Part shown: positions 11,687-24,019 of the stretch, one piece after another
Layout of the letters: each line of letters starts with the position of its first letter
Position numbering within the stretch: position 1 is the stretch's first letter
Source: Rhodocollybia butyracea
Taxonomy: Eukaryota; Basidiomycota; Agaricomycetes; Agaricales; Omphalotaceae
DNA: 64,000 nucleotides
Reading direction: 5' to 3'
Assembly (NCBI GenBank): GCA_015501585.1
Contig: JADNRY010000274.1
Span: 1-64,000 of the forward strand
Program-made: the position numbers and the translations under genes
The notes under the pieces: generated by a model
What the model was told of the DNA's origin: nothing
Seen by the model: only the letters and a program-made list of their open reading frames with translations
Database searches by the model: none

Positions 11687-13416
11687 ATGCCCTCCATAAA
11701 ACAAAACCCTAAAAAATCCCGTCATGATCCTCTACTGGTTCAGCTTCAAGGCGACGAGCAAGAGGCAAAGTATGGACACATTTCTCAGCCTGGAAGACGC
11801 AAAAAATCTCTCAAAAACGCCATAGTGGAAGAAGATGAAGCTGAGGTACTTTTTTTCGCCGAGTCTCTAGCTATGAATTGGATCCTTATTAGCACGCGAG
11901 GTTGTTCTAGATCCTAAAACCTCTAGACGAATCTTTGAATTGGCCAAAATACAACAAGATGAGCTAAACGAGCTGGATGAAATATCAGACGAGAACGATG
12001 GCAACGCAAAGAGACTTCAACGTATCATAAATGAAGAGGACACTGGAGAGGAAAGCGACGAAGATTTGAATGTAGAAGAGGACACAGAAGAAGTGGCGTT
12101 TGTACGTTTTCATTGAGCTTTTCTCATTTACTATCTCACAATGTTATGTACAGGAAATCGACGAAGCAGATATGGCAACTCTAGATGTATTACTACCTCC
12201 TAGCTCTGGTGAACGAAAAACTTTGGCGGATATAATCTTTTCAAAAATCGATGACCCAAACGCGGCTCCCACTCAGAACGTTCGACAGTCAGGTCTGGAA
12301 ACAGAAACTATACATCCTTTAGATTTTCTGATCAAGTATCTCTTGGATAGGTCGCTCTCAATCGGATCCAGCCCTGGGTCTCGATCCAAGGATTGTGGAG
12401 ACGTATACACTGTGAGCGTGAATGTCAATCGTCTTGTTCTCGTGCGACTTATATATATATTGCAGAGTAGGAACTCACCCGCGAGGATACAAGGGTGGAT
12501 CTATCCCGAAGCCTTTCAAAATAATACCGAGTACCCCCTCTTGGGCTCGTTTCCTCGCCCCAAGCGTGCCATGCCGCCACCAGAATATTCATCTCGACTA
12601 TGAAACCTGCACAAGCGCAGCTCTTCCTTAGTGTCGTTCTTCTCGATGCCGTACGACAAGATATCCAAGAGCATAAGAAACTCAACGTGCACTATTACGA
12701 AGCTTTGAAGAGGGCGTTGTATAAACCCGCCGCATTCTTCAAGGGTATCGTCTTTCCTATGCTAAATGTCGGTATTTCTGCTGCACATATAAATTCCGGT
12801 CCAGCTTATGATGCTTCCATCTAGCAAGGATGCACTCTGAAGGAAGCTGCTATCATAGCGTCTATACTCGCCAAAGTCAAAATTCCTGTACTTCATGCAT
12901 CTGCTGCATTATTGCATATAGCGGAGATGGATTATACAGGTGCGAACCTGCACTCATTTACGTTTCCTGCTCTTCCCTTATTTCGTCTGCCATTCCAGGA
13001 CCAAACTCCCTCTTCATCCGAGTCCTCGTCGACAAAAAGTTTCAACTCCCGTATAAAGTTGTCGACGCGCTTGTCTTTCACTTTATTCGACTATCCAACA
13101 CCTACAAAGCCCGTGGTCGTGGAGAATTCAACCATCTCCCGGTCCTATGGCATCAGAGCTTACTGGCCTTTGTTCAGCGGTACGTTCCGCGTGGTTCACT
13201 GATTGTTGTTGGCGAAGTTCTGATTGACTCTGTGATTCTGTGATTAACAATAGATATGCCTCCGATCTCACGCCAGATCAGAAGGATGCTCTATTCGATG
13301 TCGTCCGAGCGACGCCGCACGCGCAGATTGGACCGGAGGTTAGACGCGAGTTGGTCAATTCCGTTGTAAGAGGTGCACCAAGGGAGGATGTAGACGAGGA
13401 TATTGAGATGGCGTGA
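11687..13416 (+). CDS. ENP1: Bystin / Enp1, 40S ribosome biogenesis factor, with one frame break
   Basis: The ATG at 11687 opens [16 protein letters not shown]. Several exons follow, with an acidic N-terminal region and then the bystin domain: [144 protein letters not shown] and [14 protein letters not shown]. Bystin is known to act in the nucleolus in 18S rRNA processing and pre-40S export. Between SWARFLA (frame 2) and ACHAATRIF (frame 0), around 12556-12568, the frame shifts and about eight residues normal for the family are absent. There is no room for an intron, so it is a small deletion or an assembly error. All other blocks are well preserved, which argues against an old pseudogene. 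Some donors (GTCTGG, GTCGGT) are weak, and these exon ends are uncertain. Confidence 0.85.
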
Positions 13417-14164
13417 TAACAGTTTATCTTAGCTGTCTTAACGATGTGGCTGGCTCCCATAATAACTTACCTCGCTCGCCTCAACTCTTTACTCTCTTCC
13501 CTACCTGAAAACTTGGAACGCGAAAATCCTCTTCAAATCTCCAGATCAATTCTGCCACATGCCAGGCGCTCAATAGGAATACACTACAATTCCGATTGCC
13601 ATTGAATAAAAGAACGACGAAGGAAGACGAGGGAATGATACTTGGCATGATAACAATCGTTGACCGAGGACGTTCAACACCGAAATATATGGCTCGGTAC
13701 CGTTGGTGTTCTAAGTTACGGTGTATGCTGACCGGTCAGTTAAAGCGTCGTTGCTTCTTTTGCTGGTCCATATGGCTCAAATCTACTACCCTGTTCCGTT
13801 ATCACGATCTTGTCAGATTCGATGCGTCATGCAACTTTACTTGAAGTCATTCCGATCCCACTCCATCCGGCAGCTGCGTCGTAAAAGCGCAGGACCCATT
13901 AGCTAGCAGTGTGATCCAATACAACGCTATAAATGCTAATCGAATCGACTCCTCGAAGTCATTGATACCAGCTTTCAAAATGCCATACGATCTGTAAGCA
14001 GAAGCGTCGTAAAACCGCAATGCCCACCATTCAAAGGTACTGCAGTCACCACATAGTGCCAGCTGAAGTGGGGAGTGTATATGCCTCGCTGGAGCTGGCT
14101 GTCACTCGATTGACTGCATACATCGCCTTGTCTGAGCCATACGCGATTGACCCTGGATTCTAGG
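13417..14164. other. Intergenic, no gene recognised
   Basis: Between bystin and the small secreted protein only short overlapping frames occur. The last 100 bp hold the promoter of the next gene. Confidence 0.45.
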
Positions 14165-14171
14165 TATAAAA
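14165..14171 (+). promoter_or_regulatory. TATA box of the small secreted protein gene
   Basis: TATAAAA lies 110 bp upstream of the ATG at 14281. A strong TATA box suits a highly inducible secreted-protein gene. Confidence 0.5.
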
Positions 14172-14280
14172 GACGAGCTTGCAGAAAGACAAACATCACT
14201 TCCTGAACAGTTAAATCAAAGGTACAGTGGCTTTTAGCACTCCATGGTCTGCTGTTGCTCAAACATAGTACTCGCAGAAC

Positions 14281-14619
14281 ATGCAACTCAACCTCCTCGC
14301 TTCCTTGGTCGCTATGGCCACATTGCTCAGTCTGGGCGTTCAGGCTCAAAACAGCGCCACCTGGAGCCAATTCTCCGGTTCCGATTGTACTGGCGACGTT
14401 GTAGCCACTGGTACTTGCAGCGGCGACGAGACTTGCGCTTGTGAACAAATCGTTGGGCAATCGATCTCTACTAACACCATCAATGAATGCTCGGGCTTCC
14501 TTTCGTTCAACGGTGTATGCGCGGTTGAGAATGGAGATGACGCTATTCCAGGTGGATGCTTCAGTCTCTTTGTAGAGCCAGGCAACTCCTTCCAGTTTTT
14601 CTGCGGACCGGCTTTCTAG
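14281..14619 (+). CDS. Small secreted cysteine-rich protein (112 aa, 8 Cys)
   Basis: The gene is a single uninterrupted exon from ATG to TAG. An N-terminal signal peptide (MQLNLLASLVAMATLLSLGV, cleavage likely after QA) is followed by about 90 residues with eight cysteines. They are spaced through GSDCTG, GTCSG, TCACE, NECSG, NGVCAV, GGCFS and FFCGP, suggesting four disulfides. The protein is Ser/Thr/Gly rich and acidic. It fits the broad class of basidiomycete small secreted proteins; no domain is recognised. A TATA box lies 110 bp upstream. Confidence 0.75.
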   Translation: MQLNLLASLVAMATLLSLGVQAQNSATWSQFSGSDCTGDVVATGTCSGDETCACEQIVGQSISTNTINECSGFLSFNGVCAVENGDDAIPGGCFSLFVEPGNSFQFFCGPAF

Positions 14620-15136
14620 GTGCAATATGGTAAACGTCCTTCAATCAGTTGTTTTTTTGTCAACTCTCAGTCTGACCTGCTCTCTAGCTTTAGCGGTCCA
14701 TTAACCTGTTTGTTCTGATGATAAATAGCTGAATAACATTTTGGAATTGTACCAATGCACTTATACGCAGCTACCTGAGCTCAGAGTCGTGTGCGTGTGC
14801 GCGTTTTGCCCCACACGTTTTTCTCCAACTGGGACGGCTCGTCATCTCTTGCTTACCGATCGTAATCGTGCCATACCACACCGAGTTTTAGCATGGGCCT
14901 GACAGCTTTAGGCCTATTATCCTTAGCCTTGCGAGAGTTTTACTACCTGACTGAGGACCAGCTATTCACTTTACAACAATGCTTCCAGCTATAACTGAAT
15001 GCACTTTATAAGTCTCTTCTCAAGCCAAATATATTTTAGGTAGATACGAACAGCCTTATGGCGTTCAATACGAACGGCTTTGACCTTACCATTTTAGATC
15101 TCAATTCATTTCGGTCCGTAGTTCATATTCACCACC
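14620..15136. other. Intergenic between convergent genes
   Basis: Shared 3' region of the small secreted protein gene (plus) and the reductase gene (minus). No coding signal is seen. Confidence 0.45.
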
Positions 15137-18100
15137 CTACATACCACTCTGGACCCAATATCTAACCCATTTTTCCGCGACAGAGTAATCGAGCTCTTCG
15201 AGGTTCATCATCCTTGGGCTGATCTTCATGATGCTGTCGATTTTCAGGGGTGTCAAGCCCAAACTTTCTCTCGAATCTGCGATTTCAGATGAGGAACTGG
15301 CGGCGGCGGCTTGAAGCTCAAAAAAGTTCAGTAATTTTAGAGCCGGCTGAAAAGAAAAGGAATCAACGTCAGCCGATGCAGCTAGGGAGAGACTTACAAG
15401 ATCGTCGGACGGGTGGTCCACATGTTTTCGAAGTTCCGCCACCCATTCCTGGATGGGAATTAGAGGGAGAGCATCAGAAGCAAGACCCTTTTCGCGTATG
15501 ATTGCATCTCTGATATTCTGTATGACAGTCGTCCAGCTGATCGGGCGTGGATGAACAATATTCACAGCGGCCGGCGGTGGAACTGCGAGGAAAGCGGTAT
15601 CGAGAATAGCAGTGGCGACAGCATCCATTGGAACCCAAGAAACAACCTGAGGATTTCGAGATGATTAGACACCGGATGAATAAAGGAATGGATAAAACCT
15701 ACACCGTACGCATTGGGAAGGCTGTTAAGAGTGAGACCGGATTTCACAAGAATTGGGAACCAGTCACTTGTCGCCCAGGCCCCGTTCGGAGCACCACCGC
15801 ATACTAACAAACACTGTTAATGTCTCTATCGCGGGCCACATCTGGATGATCTACCTTGACCGATCCGGAAAGAGGTTGCTTGCAACTTGCTCTGCGCAAG
15901 TATCTGAGGTAACCGTATCAGCCACAGTGAATGATATGCAGCAATGTCTAAACTCACTCTTTCTGTGACATATTTACTTTCCCCATAACCTGCTCCGACA
16001 GCAGAAGCTGCGTCCAAAACAACTTCCTCTGGATATGGTCCCTTTTGTGTATCCCAAGATTGTGCAGATGCAATTGAAGAGGTAAAAAGAAATCGAATAT
16101 TAGATGAGTGGTAAGATGAACGTGCAAGATCTATCAAAGACCGCGAGCTTTTGATGTTTGACTCGAAAGATGAAAGTGAAAGATTGAAATCTAGCCGCCA
16201 AGCGTTATGTATAACCAGAGTTAAATTTTGCATTAACTGACAGAGAGTTAGAAAGGGCAGCGAAGAAGAAAAAAGCATGGCACCTCGTCTAGCTTGTCTT
16301 GTGGGATTTCCTCGAGAGTATTACCCTCTAAAAATACCACTTTGGGAGATTCTAAAAGGGAAATATCTAAAACTTTGTCTGCAAACCGGAAACGGTGTCG
16401 ATCAAGTATTGTTGCCTGGGCTGAGGGACGATTAAGAGCGTAAACACGTTGGACGGAATCGCTTTGAATAAGTCCAGCAAGCAAGTTTGCACCCATGTTA
16501 CCCGTAGATCCTGTCAAAAGCACATGATGATTCCCGGTGTTCAGTGAGGCTCTTGGGAAACGAGGAAATACGTTGAGGCCCTGTGCATATTTTTTGATCA
16601 TTTCGTCGATGAGCTGTGAATGCGTTTCTCGACGATCAGAGTCGGTGTTCGTGTCATTGACAAGATTGAAAATGTATTCTGTAAGGCGCGCGACGGTAGG
16701 GTACGTATAGATAACGTCTTGAGGAACTTCCTTCGCCACGGCCAAGCGAAGTGATTTGCGTAAAACGCTCACTATCCGAAGCCTCAGCATCGTCGAAACT
16801 AGACTGAAATGGCTGTGAGTATTCCGATTATAGGGCGAATTTTCCAGTACCTATCAAATCCGACCTCGAAAAGGTCGACGGAAGGATCTGGTGTAGCTTC
16901 GTTCGACAGAATATCCACGATCTGCACCAAGAGCCATGATTGTATATCTTCTCTATTCCAGGTCTTGGGAGGGTCAATTGAGTCTCCTCCGGAGGCAGAT
17001 TCTACAGTTGCATACCTGGAGTGCTTTGTTAGCCTTCTTCGCTAGTGTAGGCAAAAGTTACACGCTTACAAATTGTTGATCTCAGGCTCGTAAAAAGCAA
17101 TTGCTGCTTTTCTTGCGACAGTTCCCTTGCCTACACGAGGTAATGGTTTATCAAGCGAAGTGATCAGAATCATTTCTTTGAAAAGTCTACTGAAGGTCGG
17201 GGCGATCTTGTTTGCTTCCTCGACTTTTGGCCTATCGGATACAAGGTACGTAGTGAGTTCCGGTTCGTCAGATATCGCATAATATTAAGTTACCATATCA
17301 AGTTTCGGAATGCGGCGACTTGGGCGGAGTCGTTTGTATCGACTTGATGGCTTGACGAAGGCTCCACAAGAAGTCCAGGCTGGTCCCGCCGATGTCCGAA
17401 TATTATAGCTCCTTGAATTCTACGAAGACATGTACGTGGGTGAGAGTCCGTGAATATTCAAAACGTTTGCTTACATATTAGTGGATGTGATGATAGCCTC
17501 CATGGGTGCTGGGACGGTCTTTTCACCCGAAGAATGGACCACCACATCATCGATCCGACCAACGCTGCAGGAGGAAAATATGAATTGGTAGTGTAGAGCA
17601 TACACGAGCTCACGCACATCTTCCACTTCTTGGGATCGGTAGGATGGGGTACAAAAAGGTCTGAGGTCGCATATCCTCTCACATCCTTGAGATTTTCAAT
17701 AGCTGGGCGATGGCGATCTGTAGTCTGATTCCGCATTCGTCTTGGCAAAAAGTTCAAAGATCGGAGAGAACATACCAGAAATTGAGCCTCGAATGTACCA
17801 TCTCCCTGAGGTACCCACCGAATCGTACACTTATCCGAAAACTGTGTATACGACCAATCTTCGTGAGATATGGCAGCTTTAATGAGCAGTCCCGCCTCCG
17901 TACAACCATATCCTGATGCTATGTTGACACCGCGAGAAGCCAGATAATCGCCTGTGCTGGGGGGAAGCGGACCTCCTCCATAAAACTATCGAGCCTTACT
18001 GTCAAACTCTTGCCGATTTAGGATAACGACATACCACAAGGCTGTACTTGGCCAGCTGCTTAACAGCTGCCTCTGAATGCGACCAGATGTGCAGGAACGT

Positions 18101-19065
18101 CGGTACGGTCAACATAGAAGTAGCTTGCGTGAGCCTCGCATTTTCAAAGACGTTGTCCGGAGACATGACCACAGGAAGCGCGTCAGGTTTCGTTACCGTT
18201 GGATGGAATATAGAGATCGTGACACGACCATAGAGCATTAGAAAGAGCTGGTTGTAAACCCCCATTAAATGAAACGGGGGGACGCCAGCTGCCGCGTAAC
18301 GTCCATGTGTGCGTAAATCGTCCATGCAGACTATGAGCAAAACTGAGTAACCGGGTACGCATCGAACGTTGGCAGGACTTACAAACACTCAAATAACTCA
18401 GAAAGTTGAGGTGAGACAATCGAATAGCTTTGGGAAGTCCGGTTGAGCCTGATGAGTGGATATACATTACACTATCTGTATCCTTTGGGAAGAACGAGTG
18501 ACACGGGACAACGTCTGGCTCGTTCTCGGATTCCTTTCCGAGGTACGGAAAGACTTCGCGTAGGCTTGGAGCTTCCTCGATTTTTAACGCGAATGGAGCA
18601 TCAGATTGCAATTCCGATTGTATACTGTGAAGGAGTTCTGCCAATGTGGCGTTCGTAGTGAGCAGTCTGTGTGCAGAGCTTTGGCGAAGGATATCTATAA
18701 TACCCCGGGGCGAGTTTCGTGGCGATATAGGAAAGGGCTACATATAGTAAGCTTGAGAAGACCACAAAAGCTGGAGTGCTGCTCACCACGAGACCAAGGT
18801 TCATTAGGCCAGCGATCAGTGCCATATACACGATGTTATCGAGATTCGCTATGATCGCTACAACATCTCCTGGCTTTGTGCCATTTTTGAAAACAGCATT
18901 CCCAGCTCTGTAACTCGCTCGAACGAATTCGAGCATCGATATCTCGGTGAGATTCTCCGTGCCATGATCAGGATAAACGTAAGATGCGAAGGTCGGGTTT
19001 TGTTCAAGGTTTAGCTGCAGAATTTCCTGGAGACTCAGAGGTGAATCAATGTCGGGCAAAAACAT
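15137..19065 (-). CDS. Adenylation-thiolation-reductase enzyme (NRPS-like carboxylic acid reductase)
   Basis: This is a multi-exon gene. The adenylation domain has SSGSTGLPKAI (A3), GYGCTEAG (A5) and GRIDDVVVHSSGEK (A7/A8). The thiolation domain has DLFEVGFDSLVSTMLRLRI, whose phosphopantetheine Ser codon is split by an intron at about 16854. The C-terminal thioester reductase has the Rossmann motif TGSTGNMGANL and the YGESK active site (Y-x3-K), and ends at the stop near 15137. All domains read through with splice-consistent joins and no frame break seen. By family knowledge such basidiomycete enzymes activate a carboxylic acid as AMP ester, load it on the carrier and reduce it to the aldehyde with NADPH. 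The ATG at 19065 (MFLPDIDSPLSL) is the first in frame; an upstream exon remains possible because an acceptor CTTGACAG precedes it. No partner biosynthetic genes lie next to it. The substrate is unknown. Confidence 0.86.
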
Positions 19066-19377
19066 CGCGGAGAAGATTGTGGGAGAGATGAATGTGTGTA
19101 CAAAGTTTGCGTCAAGAAGCACTTGATCGACACCCCGGACCTGCCTCAGGCTTTCTGTCAAGTTTCATCAAAATGATAAGCAATCTAGAAGATAGTATAG
19201 TAGTATACAGCCAAGTGGGTGCCTATGCGTGATACATCATTATAAAAACTGTCATGTGTACAGACTATAATGTCCAGAAATGAAAGAAATGCAAGAGGTG
19301 ACGAGCAAGTAGAAACTCCAAAATAATATTACATCCAAAAGTCCATGTTCTGTGACCAGCGTCTCTCCGAAGGAGGC

Positions 19378-22162
19378 TCACATCATACAGCACGAAGAAT
19401 CGTCGGGACAAAGTTGCTCGACCCAACTTGCACAACTCGAGTCCTTTACTTTGATGACCCCCGCCGCTCTGCGAATTTCGATCGTGTACTCCCGGTCCTC
19501 TTCCCCAATCTCTGGAACTTCATACCACCACTTCAGCGTTTGTCCATGAACCGACCAGCGGCCAGTGCTGACAGTAACGTTGAGACCCAAGACGTCATCC
19601 TGCTCAGTCAATCCTAGCCAGCTCAGACTAGGATTCGTGATAGTAGGAGAAGAGTTAGCGCTGAGCTCGGAAGGAGTCGGGGCCACCTGGAACTCTCTGC
19701 CCTGTGCAACGTCGGAGTCTTCGGTGGAGGCAAGATCTGATTTGGACGATAGTAGTCTAGGATGAGCGTACTGCACCAAAGGAACGTAGATCTCTGTAGC
19801 AGGGACCTTCTCGGCTATCCCTTCGGTCTTCAGTTTATCCTCCGAGCGCACAAGAAACGGTTAGTTTGAAGCTCGTACTACCAATATCAAACTGGATATC
19901 CGAAGTTTTGCCGACGACTTTGGTTGGCCAAGGGCGCGAGAAAGCCTTGACTGCTCTTGCACCATCAGTTAAGAACTCGTATGGGTTCTCTCGCCAGCGC
20001 AATGTGACCTCGCTCCACGGATTCGAGATACCCAGAGAAGCTAGCGACGAGGAGGATGCACTTGCGCCGGGTGGTGCGCGTGAGATCCGAGTCCTCGACT
20101 TGACTAGCTTTTTCCGCAAAAGTACAGCTTGGGAGTCGTCCCTTCCCATACCATACATGCTCACATCATCGCCTTGTCGTGATGATGATCCCCCGTCTGG
20201 ATTAGAGAGACCGACGTCGTCTAAACTCCACAAGCTCAGATCCTCCATGTTCCAACCGTCTCCCCACATATGATTGCTGTCAGGGCAGTAAGACCAGATA
20301 GTATAGTTGATAGCATTCGGACCATCAGCACCATTCAAGCTCGCGTCTAATGCGCGCTCTTGGCGGGAATAGTCTCCTTGGTACTTTCCATCATCGGTCC
20401 ACCCATAGCTCCTCTTGTCATCCATGTCGAAAGGAGTACCTATTTCGCCTATGATAGTAGGATACGGACCAAGCGTCAGAGTGTCGTTCTTGAGAATACC
20501 TAGCTGTTCTTGTAAACTCTTCCGAATCGCGCGTTCGCCAATTTTGACCGCCTGAATGGGTGATGAATATTTTCCTCTAATCACGCCGAGGGCGTCCGCG
20601 TTAAACCAGCTCCAATGCCGGGTAATGAGGGTGAGCCCGTCGTAGTAGTGACCGGAGAATGCACAGCGGCCCTTCAAACCGTCGTCACCCGATTCGTCTA
20701 TAGGTGGCGGAGGCGCGAATACAGGAGGTTGGACGAACAGGATGGCTTCGGGATGCGCCATGCGTATGCGGATGGCAAACATTTGCCAATGGGAGCGCCA
20801 GTATTGCTGTACGAACTCGAATTCTGCGGGCGCTGTCGATAACTTCTCTGCGTCGGATTGGCCGGCTATAGGCTTTCGACTCTCAGGAAGATAGCGGAAG
20901 TAATCTGGTCGAAGAACATCACCCGTCTCCATGTCCCATACACCGTGCTGAGCCCAAAGACACGTCCCGAGTTCCCAGCCAGGATCTCTCCGCCAGCCCC
21001 ATTTCGGATGCACGCCATTAGCATCCTCGATACTAGGGTCGGCCCATAGTTTGTCACCCTTCGGGTCAATAGTGACGTTGCCGTTCCGAGAAGGCCCAAA
21101 CATACCAAAGTTCCAATTTTCAACCGTTTGGGCAGTGCCCATGCCGAGCCGAAAAGACTGGGCAGGCGTAGGTGACGAGCCCATCTTCAAAGAAGAGCCT
21201 TGCTTCGTAGGGTTGACGTTTAGATCCTCCCACCCACAAAGCCCATGAAAGGGTTCGTTCATGCTATCCCATCCAATAACACAGTCGTCGAGTAGATCTC
21301 CCGCATCACGGATACGGTCGGCCATTTGACCCATGGCTTCTATGTAGTGATCCTGAAGATACTCTTGGATGTTCTTGTCGTCGATAATACATTTAGGAGC
21401 AAAGTCACGTCCTGCGAAAAACAGTGTAAAGAGCGTCTGCGAAAGCAGTCGACCATAATTTGTAGACCAGATCATTGCAGGAAGAGAGGATGGATCTGGA
21501 TCGCTGGGAGAAGGGTATTCTGAGTGTATGACTGCAGCCTGAGTGGCGGTGATATTCCGCGGGTTGATACCGCATGCCGCAAGCGTCCAAAACGGGGCGC
21601 CTGACCCGCCAGAGAATCTCGACCACTGTGTTCGTATGAGATGCAAGTACTTGAGACAGAACCAGAGAGAGACATACGACGTCCTGATGAGGGTCTATGT
21701 AGACTTTGAATCCGTACTCTTTGCATTTCTGCAAAACCCGTACAGTGTAGTCCATAAATTCATAGTCATATTTGCCACTACAACGTATTTCAGGTGAAGA
21801 ACGATGAGATTTCAAGCAGGTACTTACGGCCCCTCGTGTTCTAAAGCTTCCCAAGTTATTGGAAATCTGAGCATATTGAAACCCCAACCTCTAAGGCGTG
21901 CAAGATGTACATCGGCTGAGCCGTCGTCGATGTCCAGTGGTCTCCCAATGAAACTTTTACCGCCGCTTTCTGCAGCTTCCCAGAAGTCATTGAGAATATA
22001 TGATGGTTGGTCTACGGGTGCCTTGGATGATCCAGAGAGGTTAACTCCCCTGAGTAAGAGAGTTCTACCCGCGTTGTCAACGAAATTGCAGTCTAGAGTG
22101 TGGATAAAGGAGGAATTTGTCGGGTTTCCAGTGGCAGGAGACGTTGAAGGGACTGCCGGCAT
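19378..22162 (-). CDS. GH5_12-like glycosidase (steryl-beta-glucosidase / EGCrP2-Sgl1 type), with one frame break
   Basis: Exons are 22162-21828, 21777-21678 and 21625-19378. Key blocks are [50 protein letters not shown], the acid/base glutamate in [24 protein letters not shown], the nucleophile in [13 protein letters not shown] and [19 protein letters not shown]. There is no signal peptide, matching the intracellular fungal enzymes that hydrolyse ergosteryl-glucoside and glucosylceramide; the exact substrate is inferred. Near 19852 a single extra T (minus strand TCTTGTGCGC) moves the frame from FKLTVS to [11 protein letters not shown]. Both sides are needed to complete the C-terminal beta-domain, which then runs to the stop at 19378, so the break is likely recent or an assembly error. 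The C-terminus ends [10 protein letters not shown], a cysteine pattern that could be lipidated. Confidence 0.88.
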
Positions 22163-22799
22163 AATTTGTCGCTGCGGAATGCCACAGACCGCACGAAATG
22201 AGAGTTACAATGGAAAGTTATTTTGGTGGCGCAACAATGGCACCACAAAATTATTTCGTGGGCGCTCGGGATAGATCACATGCTATACGTCATACGAGCG
22301 CCAACAATCGCCGAACCTCCAGAAAGGCAGTTCCGGAACCATTCAACAATTCGTCCTCCAGCCTTTCGCGAATGACTTTCCTTCCAAATAATTAACCGCT
22401 GACTTTGCTAATTTCCTCAGCTGTCCATGAGTACTAGATGTAATGTATCTTTTTTCGACAGCTACAGATGGCCTAAATAACTCGAAAGGACGGAAGAACG
22501 CAGGTGGATCGGTAAACATTGGTCTAGCCATCGGTAAAGCTCTCTTGAGTCATAGAGGCCCGCAACTGGGTGTTGGTTTTTTCGCCACCGAATACATAGG
22601 TCATCTCTCATAGTTTAACATTTCAATATTTATATCTCACAACCGCGACGAGGAGTCGATTGCCATGGTCGATAACTAAGAGTTCATTGACGATATGACT
22701 GGGTGTTGAAACGTTGAAAGCCGATGCAACTCGTATCGGGTGGTCGATGGTGTCTGTTTGTGAAGCGTACGTTGTCGGCTGTTCTTCAAATCCCAGGTT
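22163..22799. other. Intergenic, no gene recognised
   Basis: Upstream region of the GH5 gene. Only short frames without motif support are present. Confidence 0.4.
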
Positions 22800-23135
22800 G
22801 TTGACTTGCTCAGTATACTCTCTCTGGGCCTGCGCGTAGACTTTGGACCCACCGTCTCCATGTCCACCTTTCCTTGGCGTTTCGACTTGCACTATCGTGC
22901 AATATCTTCAAGACTCGAACCTGGTGGGGCCATACCTCCCTCTGCCGCCCATGAATGCAATCATACAAGAGCTCACAGAACAATGAGGCTTGGCAACCAC
23001 TCAAAGCCTCCATTCTTATCCCTAGGTCATCCTCCGAAAGATTAAACGTTGACCGACCTATTCCACACCGATTTCAAAACTCATTCTGTCTTTTTAACCA
23101 AAACATGCTGCGAAAACTCGTAACACCGGCCTCCA
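22800..23135 (+). pseudogene. Relic of the last exon of the PlsC acyltransferase gene
   Basis: The plus strand follows exon 3 of the gene at 4708-6913 (minus strand) over its length. Ordered matches include TATACTCTCTCTGG, CAATATCTTCAAGACTCG (against CGTCTTCTTCAAGATTCG), ATGAATGCAATCATAC (against ACGAATGCATTCATAC), ACAATGAGGCT and TCAAAACTCATTCTGTCT. The copy has many substitutions and indels and no open frame. Only the C-terminal exon was duplicated, in inverted orientation relative to the parent. Confidence 0.72.
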
Positions 23136-23289
23136 GACTTTAAGACACGGCGTAAGTAGGACTTCATCTTCTTGCCCAATTATTTCCTGAACTCTAGGCT
23201 TTCATTTTGTACTGTAAAAACAATCTGATTTGACTTTTCGGGGATGGGTTTATCAAACCCGAATACTCTGGGGTACTGCCCGGTTTATC

Positions 23290-23860
23290 GTCAACGGTTC
23301 CCTTCAATTCTTCTATGCGAGCAGCACAGATGCCTTCCTTCTGGACCCTCGCTGCTGTTAATTTTCTGTCTCTCTGTACCCTTCCCGTACAGGCTGTACC
23401 GAATGAAATCATGCCTTCTCACCGAGTAGGTTATTTGTTGTTGATATAGTAACCGATCCACTGATACACAAATACACAGGAATTGCTAGCAAATAGGCGA
23501 TAGCACCTAGTCCTCTTGTGCTAGTAAACATTGCCGAACTTGAAGCCTTTGTTACAGCCACGGCCCATGCTTCCTTCCTTCAGACGATAACCACCACCGT
23601 GATCAACAGCGACCCACCACTTGACGCTGAATCACGCACCCCCCTGGAAAACGACAAAGGCGTAGACATGGCTGTCCTCAATTCTAGTCGTTCCACCGCT
23701 CGATGAACCCATCGGCGTCCAATGCTTTGAGCTTTTCCGTATTATTCTAGTTCTCTTCCAGTGGTACTGTAAAACCCCCCTTGTGCGAGCCTCCACTTCT
23801 CCTTCGTTACTACTACATTGGTCTCTGCCGAGCACTTTACCGAGTGGCTACTATTCTCAT
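23290..23860 (+). pseudogene. Relic of the secreted-protein family, plus strand
   Basis: The stretch at 23340-23430 resembles the signal-peptide exon (LLLIFCLSVPF against LLIFCHALSV, followed by the same TTCTCACC-GTAGGTT donor area). The stretch at 23540-23700 encodes TTTVINSDPPL...GVDMAVLNSS, matching TTTVTNSDLPL...GVDMVVLNSS in the gene at 1942-2889. Frames are broken. It lies next to the acyltransferase exon relic, in the same inverted relation to the parent loci. Confidence 0.65.
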
Positions 23861-23999
23861 ACATACTAAGAGTCTAGGCCTTGTAGTATAGCGGTTCCCC
23901 AGTTTGCCAATTCAGTATTACTTAAAAGCGCCTCGTTGAACACGACTTGTTTTGTGAGTGGCACGTTCAAAGAAAGAAGTTAAAGGCGCGTTGACTCTT

Positions 24000-24019
24000 G
24001 GGGGGGGGGGGGGGGGGGG
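24000..24019. repeat. Uninterrupted run of 20 G
   Basis: Twenty consecutive G on the plus strand. The true length is uncertain because sequencing slips on such runs. It could form intramolecular G-quadruplexes. Confidence 0.9.

Noticed and set aside
19866..20273. Plus-strand frames inside the GH5 gene
   Set aside because: Complementary to a 603-codon open frame with GH5 catalytic motifs on the minus strand.
23878..23950. tRNA-like start (TTGTAGTATAGCGGTT resembles an A box)
   Set aside because: No B box (GTTCRANYC) and no acceptor-stem pairing follow at the right distance. At best a tRNA-derived fragment.
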